DNA from: Gillisia marina
Lineage (GTDB): Bacteria; Bacteroidota; Bacteroidia; Flavobacteriales; Flavobacteriaceae
Length of the DNA stretch: 64,000 nucleotides
Direction of reading: 5' to 3'
NCBI RefSeq assembly: GCF_000258765.1
Contig: NZ_AJLT01000019.1
Span: 62,001-126,000, forward strand
Positions 17,209 to 25,321 of this stretch are shown one piece after another (the first letter of the stretch is position 1; the number at the start of each line of letters is the position of its first letter). The position numbers and the translations under genes were made by a program. Under the pieces are notes generated by a model. The model had not been told where the DNA came from and did not search any database. It was given only the letters and a program-made list of their open reading frames with translations.

Positions 17209-18638
17209 TTATCGCTTGGAATATTATAATATTTAGATTCCCCTAAATACTTTTTCAACAACTCATTAAATTCCGGGCTTAATTTAAGATCTAAGGTACC
17301 GGGGATATCATATAACTGCTCTAAATCCTCATATCCGGTTTTAAGCAGATCTTCCAAATACAAAAGTGCTGTGTAATAATCTCCATCCTGGGCACTTAAG
17401 GAAATGATTGAAAAATAGGCTTCCGGATTCTCTTTATCGAATATTGTTCGTAAGATCGAGACTAGAATTAACCTATCTATACCTGCCTTTTCCTGTTTTA
17501 ATTCCTGAAATCTATCTTTTGTATAGCTTTGCAAATAATCCTCTAACCTATACCCTACCTCAGATTCTGCTACTATTTTGCTGTTTTTTATCGAATCTAT
17601 TTCTTTGTATTGCTGTGCCCACCAACCTATATTCTCGAAGCTTTTTGAGGTTAGATCTTCTTCTATCGAATAATAATATTCAAATCTTAGGTTCCTCTCT
17701 TTTATTTTTGCTGAATTATTTTCAGCACGTTGTTCTTTATAAATTGTTTCTCTTCTAATTTCTTTCTGAAGGTCTCGAATTTCATCCTTTTTATCGAAGT
17801 ATTTATATTTATCACGCATTAGTTCCAGCAACTCATAGGCTTTATAAAAATTCAGTTGTCGTCGCCAACTCTCCGCAGTAGCCAATTCTGCTTCATATAA
17901 GCGATCAATCATATCTGAATCTCTGGGTTGGTCTCCATCAAGCATTGCTTGTAGAGTAAAAGTTCCCAGTCCGTGAGAAATTAATTTTGCTGAAGGCCAA
18001 TTTCCCTCATCATCATAATTATAGATGAAATTCTTGTAATCGAGAATTTTAAATATGTTGAAACTTTCCCTGAAGTTGTTATAGGAATCACTTTTAAAAG
18101 CCGCAAATCCAATTATAATCTGCTTCTTATTTTTCTGGGCTAGAAATTCTTTATTTATCCAAACTTCCTCCACAGCCAATACCCCTTTAATTTTAGGGTA
18201 AATTATTGGCAAAGCACTGGCTACAAGCGCTCCTTCCCCTAAACCTGCAGAATAAACCCTTTTTTCATCGATTGGAAAATTCAGCAATACTTTCTCTAAT
18301 AGCCTGGAAGCAATTTCTAAATTGGATACCAAAGAATCTTTTTCTGATATATTATTAGAGGCCGCAATTAAATAACCCTGCTCATTTGCTGCCTGACTAA
18401 ATAGTCTTGCTGAGTTTATTCCTCTGCCTTCAGGATCGAAGACAATAACAATTGGCCATTTTTTATCATCAGAATAATTACTTGGCAAATACATCGCAAA
18501 GCTTTCAGAAATACTATCACTTACGGGCAAACTATCTACAGCGGCACCTTTTCTAAGAGATAGATCTTGAGCAAAAAGTAATTGTATGGGTAAAAGACAT
18601 AATAAAAGTCCAGTATATAAAGTAGATGTAATTTTCAT
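17205..18638 (-). CDS. Secreted alpha/beta-hydrolase-like protein with helical C-terminus; nucleophile Ser missing
   Basis: 477 residues. A signal peptide (about 1-23, ending LLFAQ) precedes an alpha/beta-hydrolase-like domain to about residue 235: AMYLPSNYSDDKKWPIVIVFDPEGRG and the strand-turn VYSAGLGEGALVA. The expected GxSxG elbow reads GLGEG, so the usual nucleophile Ser is Gly. A late His (LISHGLG) is present. The C-terminal 240 residues are helical with TPR-like spacing (ALLYLEDLLKTGYEDLEQLY). It is probably a periplasmic binding or scaffolding protein; an active hydrolase looks unlikely. Monocistronic. Confidence 0.7.
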   Translation of the reverse strand: MKITSTLYTGLLLCLLPIQLLFAQDLSLRKGAAVDSLPVSDSISESFAMYLPSNYSDDKKWPIVIVFDPEGRGINSARLFSQAANEQGYLIAASNNISEKDSLVSNLEIASRLLEKVLLNFPIDEKRVYSAGLGEGALVASALPIIYPKIKGVLAVEEVWINKEFLAQKNKKQIIIGFAAFKSDSYNNFRESFNIFKILDYKNFIYNYDDEGNWPSAKLISHGLGTFTLQAMLDGDQPRDSDMIDRLYEAELATAESWRRQLNFYKAYELLELMRDKYKYFDKKDEIRDLQKEIRRETIYKEQRAENNSAKIKERNLRFEYYYSIEEDLTSKSFENIGWWAQQYKEIDSIKNSKIVAESEVGYRLEDYLQSYTKDRFQELKQEKAGIDRLILVSILRTIFDKENPEAYFSIISLSAQDGDYYTALLYLEDLLKTGYEDLEQLYDIPGTLDLKLSPEFNELLKKYLGESKYYNIPSDN

Positions 18639-18665
18639 ACTTCTAAAGTAGCTGAAATATGGGAA

Positions 18666-18691
18666 ATAAAAAAGACCACATTGCTGTGGCC
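18666..18691 (-). terminator. Terminator after the small membrane protein gene
   Basis: On the minus strand GGCCACA pairs with TGTGGTC (one G-U pair, four-base loop) and is followed by TTTTTTATTT. It lies 33 bases past the stop at 18724. Confidence 0.75.
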
Positions 18692-18723
18692 TGATTCAAT
18701 TTGTAGGGTAATTTTGTTGGAGA

Positions 18724-18921
18724 TTATTTCTTAATTCTTTGTAATCTAACCTCTTTAGTTTCTGAGAAAAATGTTTTTGAAATTAATGCAACGATCAATA
18801 AATCAGCAAAAATCAAAAACAATACTCTAACAACTTCAATTCCAAAGAAATTCATTCCTGCAAACCCAAGTAATCCAGTTACTATAGTCATAATTAGGAA
18901 ATGTAAAGTATAGTTTTTCAT
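18724..18921 (-). CDS. Small membrane protein, DUF1328-like
   Basis: 65 residues from ATG 18921, supported by a -7 element that excludes the upstream start at 18942. Two helices (about 5-25 and 30-50) around GLLGFAGM resemble DUF1328/YtjA stress-related membrane peptides, followed by a basic tail (KEVRLQRIKK). Function unknown. It has its own promoter element and terminator. Confidence 0.72.
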   Translation of the reverse strand: MKNYTLHFLIMTIVTGLLGFAGMNFFGIEVVRVLFLIFADLLIVALISKTFFSETKEVRLQRIKK

Positions 18922-18939
18922 CGTGTTCTTATTTTTTAT

Positions 18940-18947
18940 CAAAGATA
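18940..18947 (-). promoter_or_regulatory. Promoter -7 element for the DUF1328-like gene
   Basis: TATCTTTG on the minus strand, an exact TAnnTTTG match, 18 bases ahead of ATG 18921. Confidence 0.42.
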
Positions 18948-19093
18948 ACTGGTTAGTAGTCGTGTAAATACTAACTAAATTACAATTGAGATATATTTAA
19001 CTAAAAAGGCCCATTTAAGTTAGAAAAAGAACTGTTTTTCAACCGATTAAATTTCAGAATCTTAAAGAGCAATTTCATATTAAAATAAAACAG

Positions 19094-19101
19094 TACATTT
19101 G
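19094..19101 (+). promoter_or_regulatory. Promoter -7 element and leader for rhlE
   Basis: TACATTTG matches TAnnTTTG, leaving an untranslated leader of about 80 bases before ATG 19188. That leader contains a possible GTTGC/GCAAC stem (about 19108-19130). Long leaders are common for cold-responsive RNA helicase genes, but no specific motif is visible. Confidence 0.42.
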
Positions 19102-19187
19102 CAGCCGGTTGCAATCTTCTCCAATAGCAACATTTTTACACATAGTCTGTCCATTTATTAATACAGGACGGCATTTATAATTTTTAC

Positions 19188-20450
19188 ATGACATTTAACG
19201 ATTTACAATTATCTGAACCCTTATCTAAGGCTGTTCAAAAAGTAGGATATACTACACCAACCCCAATTCAAGCCCAATCTATCCCAGCCATTTTACAAGG
19301 AAGAGATATCTTAGGTTGTGCACAAACAGGAACCGGGAAAACGGCAGCGTTCTCCATTCCAACCATTCAACTATTAAATAGCAACCTCAATAATGGAGGT
19401 CGCAAAACAACAATAAAAAGTCTAATTCTAACTCCAACGCGTGAACTTGCTATCCAAATTGGAGAGAGTTTAAGCGAGTACGGTCAATTTAGCGATCTTA
19501 AACATTTGGTGATTTTCGGTGGGGTTAATCAGAATTCACAAACAAGAGCACTAAGAAACGGAGTGGACATTTTGGTTGCAACGCCAGGAAGATTACTAGA
19601 TCTTATGGATCAAGGCTTTATTTCTCTTTCTAATATCGAGATCTTCACTTTAGATGAGGCAGATAGAATGCTAGATATGGGATTTGTTCACGATGTTAAA
19701 AAAGTGATCAAAAAAATTCCTGTTAAAAGGCAAACCCTATTTTTCTCGGCAACAATGCCAAATTCTATTATAGATCTTGCCAATAGCATTTTAAACAATC
19801 CTTTAAAAGTGTCGGTTACTCCGGTTTCCTCTACTGCTGAAAGAATTGGACAAGAAGTTTATTTTATAGATAAAACCAATAAAAAGAACTTATTAATAGA
19901 TCTTTTAAAAACTTCTGAAGCAGATCGAGTTCTTGTTTTTACCAGAACCAAACACGGTGCTAATAAGGTGGTAAAAGACCTTATTAAGGTTGGTATTAAA
20001 GCTGAAGCGATCCACGGAAACAAAACCCAAAATGCTCGTCAAAAAGCATTGAAGAATTTTAAGGATAAAACCACTCGAGTTTTAGTCGCTACAGATATTG
20101 CAGCAAGAGGAATCGATATAGACGATCTTGCTTTAGTTATCAACTTTGAAATTCCGAATATAGCAGAAACTTATGTACATAGGATTGGGCGAACTGGAAG
20201 AGCTGGAGCAAGTGGTAAGGCGATATCTTTTTGTGACTTTGAAGAAAAAGCATATTTAAAAGATATTCAGAAACTAATAGACCAACAAGTTCCGGTTATT
20301 GAGGAGCATGATTATCCAATGGAATTCTTCGAAATTCCTAAAAAGAAACCACAACAAAGAAGACCTTCCAGAAACGGGAATTCCAATAGAAAGAACGCCT
20401 CCGGAGGAAATTCATCTAAAAGGAATAACGTTGGAAGATCGAGAAGGTAA
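19188..20450 (+). CDS. rhlE: DEAD-box ATP-dependent RNA helicase (RhlE-like)
   Basis: 420 residues. In order: Q motif (TPTPIQAQSIP), Walker A AQTGTGKT at 45-52, PTRELA near 83, ATPGRL near 131, DEAD at 156-159, SAT near 188, then the second RecA domain with ARGIDI and HRIGRTGRAG. The final 50 residues are a basic Arg/Asn/Ser-rich RNA-binding tail. It unwinds RNA duplexes in ribosome assembly or mRNA decay, particularly in the cold. The 3' end overlaps the probable start of the next gene. Confidence 0.95.
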   Translation: MTFNDLQLSEPLSKAVQKVGYTTPTPIQAQSIPAILQGRDILGCAQTGTGKTAAFSIPTIQLLNSNLNNGGRKTTIKSLILTPTRELAIQIGESLSEYGQFSDLKHLVIFGGVNQNSQTRALRNGVDILVATPGRLLDLMDQGFISLSNIEIFTLDEADRMLDMGFVHDVKKVIKKIPVKRQTLFFSATMPNSIIDLANSILNNPLKVSVTPVSSTAERIGQEVYFIDKTNKKNLLIDLLKTSEADRVLVFTRTKHGANKVVKDLIKVGIKAEAIHGNKTQNARQKALKNFKDKTTRVLVATDIAARGIDIDDLALVINFEIPNIAETYVHRIGRTGRAGASGKAISFCDFEEKAYLKDIQKLIDQQVPVIEEHDYPMEFFEIPKKKPQQRRPSRNGNSNRKNASGGNSSKRNNVGRSRR

Positions 20451-21339
20451 AAAAGGACATTCTGAAAACTATTTTGGAGACTACAGAGATTTCTGGTGGA
20501 ATCCTACATTTATCGAGCTTACAGCTAAAAGGCTGGAATTAAGCAAGCATAATTCTATGCTGGACATTGGTTGTGGCCAAGGGCATTGGACGCGAATTTT
20601 AGCGCCGTATCTTGCCTCAAATGCCGCAATTACTGCTGTAGATAATGATGAAAGGTGGTATTCTAAAAATGAAGAATTAGAAAGGCTATTCGAAAAGTCG
20701 GGTAATCCATTCGTCTTAACTAAAGGAAATGCCCAGCAATTACCGTTTGAAGATAATCAGTTTGATTTGGTAACCTGCCAGACGGTTCTAATTCATGTTC
20801 CAAAACCTCAACAAGCTTTAGAAGAAATGAAACGGGTTCTAAAACCCGGCGGAACCCTTCTTTGTGTAGAACCAAATAATATAATCCAGAGTCTCACTAA
20901 AACATCGCTTTCAAAAAACGATTCTATAGAGGAAACCTTAGATCATATAAAGTATAGGTTGATCATTGAAAAAGGCAAAAAGAACATGGGGCAAGGAGAT
21001 AATTCGCTAGGTGATCTTTTGCCCGGAATGTTCGCCTTAGCTAATTTAAATAATATCGAAGTTCGCTTATCGGACAAAGCAATTGCCATGTATCCTCCAT
21101 ACAGTACAAAAGAGCAAGTAGCAACTTTAAAACAATGGATGAGCGGGAGTTCCTGGAAATCCAACACTCAAAAAGACATCGATTTCTTTAGCGCTGCAGG
21201 AGAAGAATTTATGCCGTTTTATTTTGAATATCAAGAAAAATATGCACGAAGAGACGACCATTTAATGGGCGCATTACAAAGAGAACAATACCATGCTGCA
21301 GGCGGATCTTTAATGTACCTAGTTAGCGGCACAAAATAA
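20431..21339 (+). CDS. Class I SAM-dependent methyltransferase (start uncertain, probable TTG)
   Basis: About 302 residues. The Rossmann SAM site MLDIGCGQGHWTRIL is followed by an acidic strand (ITAVDNDERW), GNAQQLPFEDNQFDLV and VLKPGGTLLCVEP, a methyltransferase 11-like domain. The C-terminal 130 residues are family-specific. No in-frame ATG lies between the rhlE stop and the conserved N-terminus. The candidates are TTG at 20431 (20-base overlap with rhlE) or ATG at 20308, which would overlap rhlE by 143 bases in another frame. TTG is preferred. Substrate unknown. Confidence 0.8.
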   Translation: MEDREGKKGHSENYFGDYRDFWWNPTFIELTAKRLELSKHNSMLDIGCGQGHWTRILAPYLASNAAITAVDNDERWYSKNEELERLFEKSGNPFVLTKGNAQQLPFEDNQFDLVTCQTVLIHVPKPQQALEEMKRVLKPGGTLLCVEPNNIIQSLTKTSLSKNDSIEETLDHIKYRLIIEKGKKNMGQGDNSLGDLLPGMFALANLNNIEVRLSDKAIAMYPPYSTKEQVATLKQWMSGSSWKSNTQKDIDFFSAAGEEFMPFYFEYQEKYARRDDHLMGALQREQYHAAGGSLMYLVSGTK

Positions 21340-21347
21340 ATTTCATC

Positions 21348-21791
21348 TTATCCTCTTCTTTTTATAGGACCTTGTTCTACTACATTGGAGAGGATAATAT
21401 GGGTTTTAGTTTCCCCATAAGTGATTAATTTATCTATGAATTCCTCCAAATGGGACTGATCGTATAATACCACTTCCATAATTATGTTTTCATTCCCTGT
21501 AATTCGATAACAATTTATTACTTCTTTGAATTCTTTGACTTTTTCTAAGAATGGTTTCAACCTTCCCATAAATGCGCGCAAGGTTATTACCGCTTTTAAT
21601 TGATGGCCGGTTTTATGATATGAAACTTGAGCCTTATAGCCTCTAATAATCCCACTATCCTCCATTTTTTTTACACGTTCAGCAACTGCTGGAGAGGTAA
21701 GACCCACTTTTCTTCCAATCTCAGCAAAGGACTGTCTTGCGTTTTTTTGAAGAGAATCAAGTATTTGCCAGTTAAGAGCATCTATAGGCAT
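21348..21791 (-). CDS. Lrp/AsnC-family transcriptional regulator
   Basis: 147 residues. An N-terminal winged HTH (ILDSLQKNARQSFAEIGRKV, then SPAVAERVKKMEDSGII) is joined to the RAM ligand-binding domain (about 65-140). The effector is usually an amino acid. The order of genes (helicase, methyltransferase, regulator) gives no target; autoregulation is common in the family. The gene ends 8 bases from the convergent methyltransferase gene. Confidence 0.93.
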   Translation of the reverse strand: MPIDALNWQILDSLQKNARQSFAEIGRKVGLTSPAVAERVKKMEDSGIIRGYKAQVSYHKTGHQLKAVITLRAFMGRLKPFLEKVKEFKEVINCYRITGNENIIMEVVLYDQSHLEEFIDKLITYGETKTHIILSNVVEQGPIKRRG

Positions 21792-21830
21792 AATTAATAT
21801 TTTTAACTATTAAATGAATTAAATTTAAAG

Positions 21831-21838
21831 CAAAAGTA
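21831..21838 (-). promoter_or_regulatory. Promoter -7 element for the Lrp-family gene
   Basis: TACTTTTG on the minus strand, matching TAnnTTTG. It would give a leader of about 30 AT-rich bases before ATG 21791. Confidence 0.38.
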
Positions 21839-21917
21839 CATATTTACTTTAAAATGAAAAGAACAGTTCATTGATATCTCAGTAATTTTATGGGTGTCCA
21901 AGAAATATTTAATCACT

Positions 21918-22313
21918 ATGAAATCCATTACCGGATCAGACTTTAACTACTCTCCTGTATATCGCCAAGCGATAGAGATCCTTAATATTTCTAGACATAT
22001 TTCTAATTATTTGGTACAGGATCTTGCTGCTCTAAAGCAAAACGGAAAAGAAGATCAGGATATTTACTTTTCAGGAGATATCGTACAGCAGTCTATTTCT
22101 TTAGTGCCAAATATTTTAAGAGCAGAGAGCGAGCCTTTTGCTGAAGAGAAACACAAATATGCAGCTTCTGTAACAAGACTTACTAATCTACTTTATAAGA
22201 ATTGTGAGCGTTTAGAACTTTCAAACAGTAATGGCAAAGAATTTCTGCGGATCCTAAGATTCGAATTAAAGAAGTTCAGAAGATTACAACGCATCTGGAA
22301 GTTGACTTTGTAA
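21918..22313 (+). CDS. Hypothetical helical protein
   Basis: 131 residues from ATG 21918; a GTG at 21894 would extend it by eight. The sequence is predicted mostly helical (YSPVYRQAIEILNISRHISNYL, FLRILRFELKKFRRLQRIW), without signal peptide or membrane segment, consistent with a small helical bundle in the cytoplasm. No family recognised. Its 3' end overlaps by 30 bases the 3' end of the convergent AgcS gene. Confidence 0.65.
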   Translation: MKSITGSDFNYSPVYRQAIEILNISRHISNYLVQDLAALKQNGKEDQDIYFSGDIVQQSISLVPNILRAESEPFAEEKHKYAASVTRLTNLLYKNCERLELSNSNGKEFLRILRFELKKFRRLQRIWKLTL

Positions 22314-23864
22314 TTTTTTCACCTTCTCCTTTTTAATCAATTTTAAATAGCTTTTTAATTCCTCTGCCACCTTAGGGCTTAAAATGAATAATCCTATCAT
22401 ATTTGGAACCAGCATTGCAAAGATCATGGCATCGCTAAAATCTGTAACCGCTCCCAAAGTAGCTGCTGCGCCTATCACCGTAAAGCAACAAAATAGTATT
22501 TTATAAACATATCCAGTTCTTTTTCCTCTTCCAAATAAATAGCTCCAAGCTTGGTATCCATAATAAGACCATGAGATCATCGAAGAAAAGGCAAAGAGAA
22601 CGACCGCAAGGGTTAATAAATAAGGAAACCATGAAACACCACTTTCTAAAGCCGATGCGGTTAGAAGAACTCCTTCCTCATCATTCAGAATCATTCCGGG
22701 AACTATTTGTCCGGTAATTATTAATACCAAAGCAGTTAAAGTACAAACCACCACGGTGTCTATAAATGGCTCTAACAATGCCACAATTCCTTCACTAGCC
22801 GGGAATTTAGTTTTTACTGCACTGTGGGCAATAGAGGCACTTCCTATCCCGGCTTCATTACTAAATGCTGCTCTTTTAAACCCTTGAATTAATACTCCGA
22901 CGAAACCACCAATCACACCTTCAGGATTAAACGCGCCATCCCAAATAGAAATAAATGCATTCGGAATTTCAGTATAATTAATACCCAACACAATTAGGAC
23001 TGCCAACATATACATAGCAACCATAAAAGGAACTATCTTATCTGTTACACTTGCTATTTTCTTTATCCCACCAATTATTACTACCCCAACCAAAATGGCC
23101 ATCACCAATCCAAATATCCATCCTTTACCTGCTATAAAACTTTCTTCAGCTCCCGTTACATGTTCAAATAATTTAAAAGCTTGATTGGCTTGAAACATAT
23201 TTCCACCACCAAAGGAGCCTCCAATACACATAATTGCAAATAAAACTGCCAATACTTTTCCCAGTTTCTTCAGCCCCTTTTCCTCAAGTCCTTTTTTTAG
23301 ATAATACATTGGGCCTCCAAAGATGGTTCCCTCAGCATTAACTTCTCTATATTTTACTCCTAGGGTACATTCTACAAATTTGGAAGACATTCCAAGTAAG
23401 CCAACAAGAATCATCCAAAAAGTGGCTCCCGGACCTCCAATTCCTAGTGCAATGGCAACTCCTGCAATATTCCCCAAGCCAACAGTTGCAGAAACTGCCG
23501 CTGTTAATGCTTGAAAATGACTCACTTCCCCGACTCCTTCCACTCGAATAGTATCTGGGTTATCGCCATTTACGAGATGGACTGATTCGCTAGCTTCTAC
23601 AGAGCCTTCAGTTTCGAGATGATCGTATTTTCCCTGGACAACTTTAATGGCAGTAAAGAAGTTGGTAAAATTCACAAATTTAAAATACAGCGTGAAGTAT
23701 GCAGCACCTAAAATGAGTACGACAAGAACCCACGGAATTCCTGTAGTTTCGGTTATTGGAATTTCAGCAAAAATCCCATCTATAAACCAGCGGGTTGCAT
23801 TACTGAATTTCTCATTGATTCGTTCATCTAAAGTAGCTTCGGTGATTTGAATAAATATAGACAT
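22284..23864 (-). CDS. Sodium:alanine symporter family protein (AgcS), first copy
   Basis: 526 residues with about ten or eleven transmembrane helices. AgcS signatures are visible: TAAVSATVGLGNIAGVA, GGPGATFWM, FGGPMYYLKKGL, the KRAAFSNEAGIGSASIAHSA block and FIDTVVVCTLTALV. Members import Ala, Gly or Gln with Na+ in the inner membrane. An N-terminal extension of about 45 residues precedes helix 1. A second, more divergent copy lies at 55.2 kb. Monocistronic. Confidence 0.93.
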   Translation of the reverse strand: MSIFIQITEATLDERINEKFSNATRWFIDGIFAEIPITETTGIPWVLVVLILGAAYFTLYFKFVNFTNFFTAIKVVQGKYDHLETEGSVEASESVHLVNGDNPDTIRVEGVGEVSHFQALTAAVSATVGLGNIAGVAIALGIGGPGATFWMILVGLLGMSSKFVECTLGVKYREVNAEGTIFGGPMYYLKKGLEEKGLKKLGKVLAVLFAIMCIGGSFGGGNMFQANQAFKLFEHVTGAEESFIAGKGWIFGLVMAILVGVVIIGGIKKIASVTDKIVPFMVAMYMLAVLIVLGINYTEIPNAFISIWDGAFNPEGVIGGFVGVLIQGFKRAAFSNEAGIGSASIAHSAVKTKFPASEGIVALLEPFIDTVVVCTLTALVLIITGQIVPGMILNDEEGVLLTASALESGVSWFPYLLTLAVVLFAFSSMISWSYYGYQAWSYLFGRGKRTGYVYKILFCCFTVIGAAATLGAVTDFSDAMIFAMLVPNMIGLFILSPKVAEELKSYLKLIKKEKVKKLQSQLPDAL

Positions 23865-24015
23865 GGACTTAATTTTTCAGCAAATTGCCTTAAAACAAGT
23901 CTTTAAGAAAGGTTACGTACTATTGAAATTTTAGTGTCGCTATGCTTAAGCATTGCGTTTTAGAGAAGAATATTGAAGTAAATTATTCTTTTTAGCATAG
24001 GCTATTAATTGCTCT

Positions 24016-25065
24016 TTACCACCTTTGCCACTTATATTCAATAGTTTTTTTTATTTGATGTATATGAGTTTGAAAACCATCGTTGCTAATATTCATGAGT
24101 TCCGCTATTTCAGGATACGATTTATTTGAGCCGAAGTATGCCAGATTGCCTAAAACCTCTTTCTGACGTTCTGACAAATCAATTTTAGTGGCCTCCCTTA
24201 ATGCAATAAGCTCACTTTTCATAGATTTAATGGTATCTAAATGACTTTCATTTGCAAGTTCTTGCTGCTCTACTCTTTTCGAGAGCTTTAAATTATCTGA
24301 AGCTAATTTATCTGCTAAACCTTGTTGTTGTTCTTTTTCTGAAAGAAATTTCCAACTATATAATAAAATAGAGAATAGTAGTATAAATAAGAATTTGAAG
24401 GAGATGGCTGTAATACTTCCTGCAATAGACCAAAATTCCTGATCTACTAGCTGTATTGCTCTGTCCTGTGGAATAATTCTATGAGTTACAGCAATCATTA
24501 TTAAAATGAATAGCACAAGTGTAGGCAAATACATAAATCGCATTTGTCGACTCGCGAACGCTTTGTTCAGCTCATATAATAAGGATAGTGCCACAACTAC
24601 TGAAATAGGAATATCGATAAGCCAGATAAAGTTGTTGCTTATTTCTATGTTATTTACAGAAGTAGCTATAAAAACAAACGCGATCATTGCTAATACCCCG
24701 AAAAACACTCCTATAAAATCCTTTGTGCTGAATTTTTGAACCAATCTTACTACGATCCCTCTTCTCTTATTGTGTTCTATAGAAGGCAGTGATAATAATA
24801 TAAATAGCGAATTAGTTAGTGATACAAGTACGCCTATGTAAATTATAATCTTATTAGAAGGGTTCCATTGAAAGCCAAACACTAAAATTAAATTTAGGAT
24901 AGCACCCAAGCCCCAAACTAAGATTGCCAAGCCAAACCACATGATACCCTTAATAGCTTTCTCTCCAGAGCCCTCTTTTCGCTCTTTAATGAAAATTCGC
25001 TGAATGATGATTGCCGATATTAGACAAACAATTGCAGTAACAGTATATTCTATGATTGATTGCAA
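24016..25065 (-). CDS. Membrane-anchored regulator: seven-helix sensor, coiled coil and LuxR-type HTH
   Basis: 349 residues. About seven hydrophobic helices occupy residues 5-235, followed by a coiled coil (about 240-290; LSEKEQQQGLADKLASDN region) and a C-terminal LuxR/GerE-like HTH (LSERQKEVLGNLAYFGSNKSYPEIAEL, then MNISNDGFQTHIHQIKKTI). This would place a DNA-binding domain at the inner face of the membrane. The start is TTG at 25065; the first in-frame ATG lies after the first helix. No phospho-acceptor domain is visible. Ligand and targets unknown. Monocistronic. Confidence 0.75.
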   Translation of the reverse strand: MQSIIEYTVTAIVCLISAIIIQRIFIKERKEGSGEKAIKGIMWFGLAILVWGLGAILNLILVFGFQWNPSNKIIIYIGVLVSLTNSLFILLSLPSIEHNKRRGIVVRLVQKFSTKDFIGVFFGVLAMIAFVFIATSVNNIEISNNFIWLIDIPISVVVALSLLYELNKAFASRQMRFMYLPTLVLFILIMIAVTHRIIPQDRAIQLVDQEFWSIAGSITAISFKFLFILLFSILLYSWKFLSEKEQQQGLADKLASDNLKLSKRVEQQELANESHLDTIKSMKSELIALREATKIDLSERQKEVLGNLAYFGSNKSYPEIAELMNISNDGFQTHIHQIKKTIEYKWQRW

Positions 25066-25118
25066 ATTGAAGTATTTAATTTTAAAGATATCGAAAAAAA
25101 TATTTAGCTATAAAACAA

Positions 25119-25153
25119 AAAAAATCCCAACTCTTATCGAATTGGGATTTTTT
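25119..25153 (-). terminator. Terminator downstream of icmF
   Basis: AAAAAATCCCAA (25119-25130) pairs with TTGGGATTTTTT (25142-25153). On the minus strand the stem runs into a T-rich tract. It is the first canonical terminator after the icmF stop, 169 bases away, and insulates the regulator gene beyond. Confidence 0.75.
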
Positions 25154-25188
25154 AAATATTTTAATAAAGAGATTCTGCTATTGTACTA

Positions 25189-25312
25189 CTCATCGGGATA
25201 AGCGATTCGCATACTCTTTTCAAACTTAATTCTGCTGATAGAGATCCCGATTTCGCCAAAGCTCATTGGGATAAGCGATTTGCACACCTTTCAAAAAAAA
25301 ATTTGAAAGGTG
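25189..25312. repeat. Direct repeat and hairpin between regulator gene and icmF
   Basis: Two imperfect copies of a unit starting CTCATCGGGATAAGCGATT (25189-25223) and CTCATTGGGATAAGCGATT (25262-25295) lie 73 bases apart. Between them ATCCCGAT (25244-25251) is inverted relative to ATCGGGAT (25192-25199). The second copy runs into a perfect 11-bp stem CACCTTTCAAA/TTTGAAAGGTG (25285-25312). Confidence 0.7.
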
Positions 25313-25321
25313 GCTCTCTGC

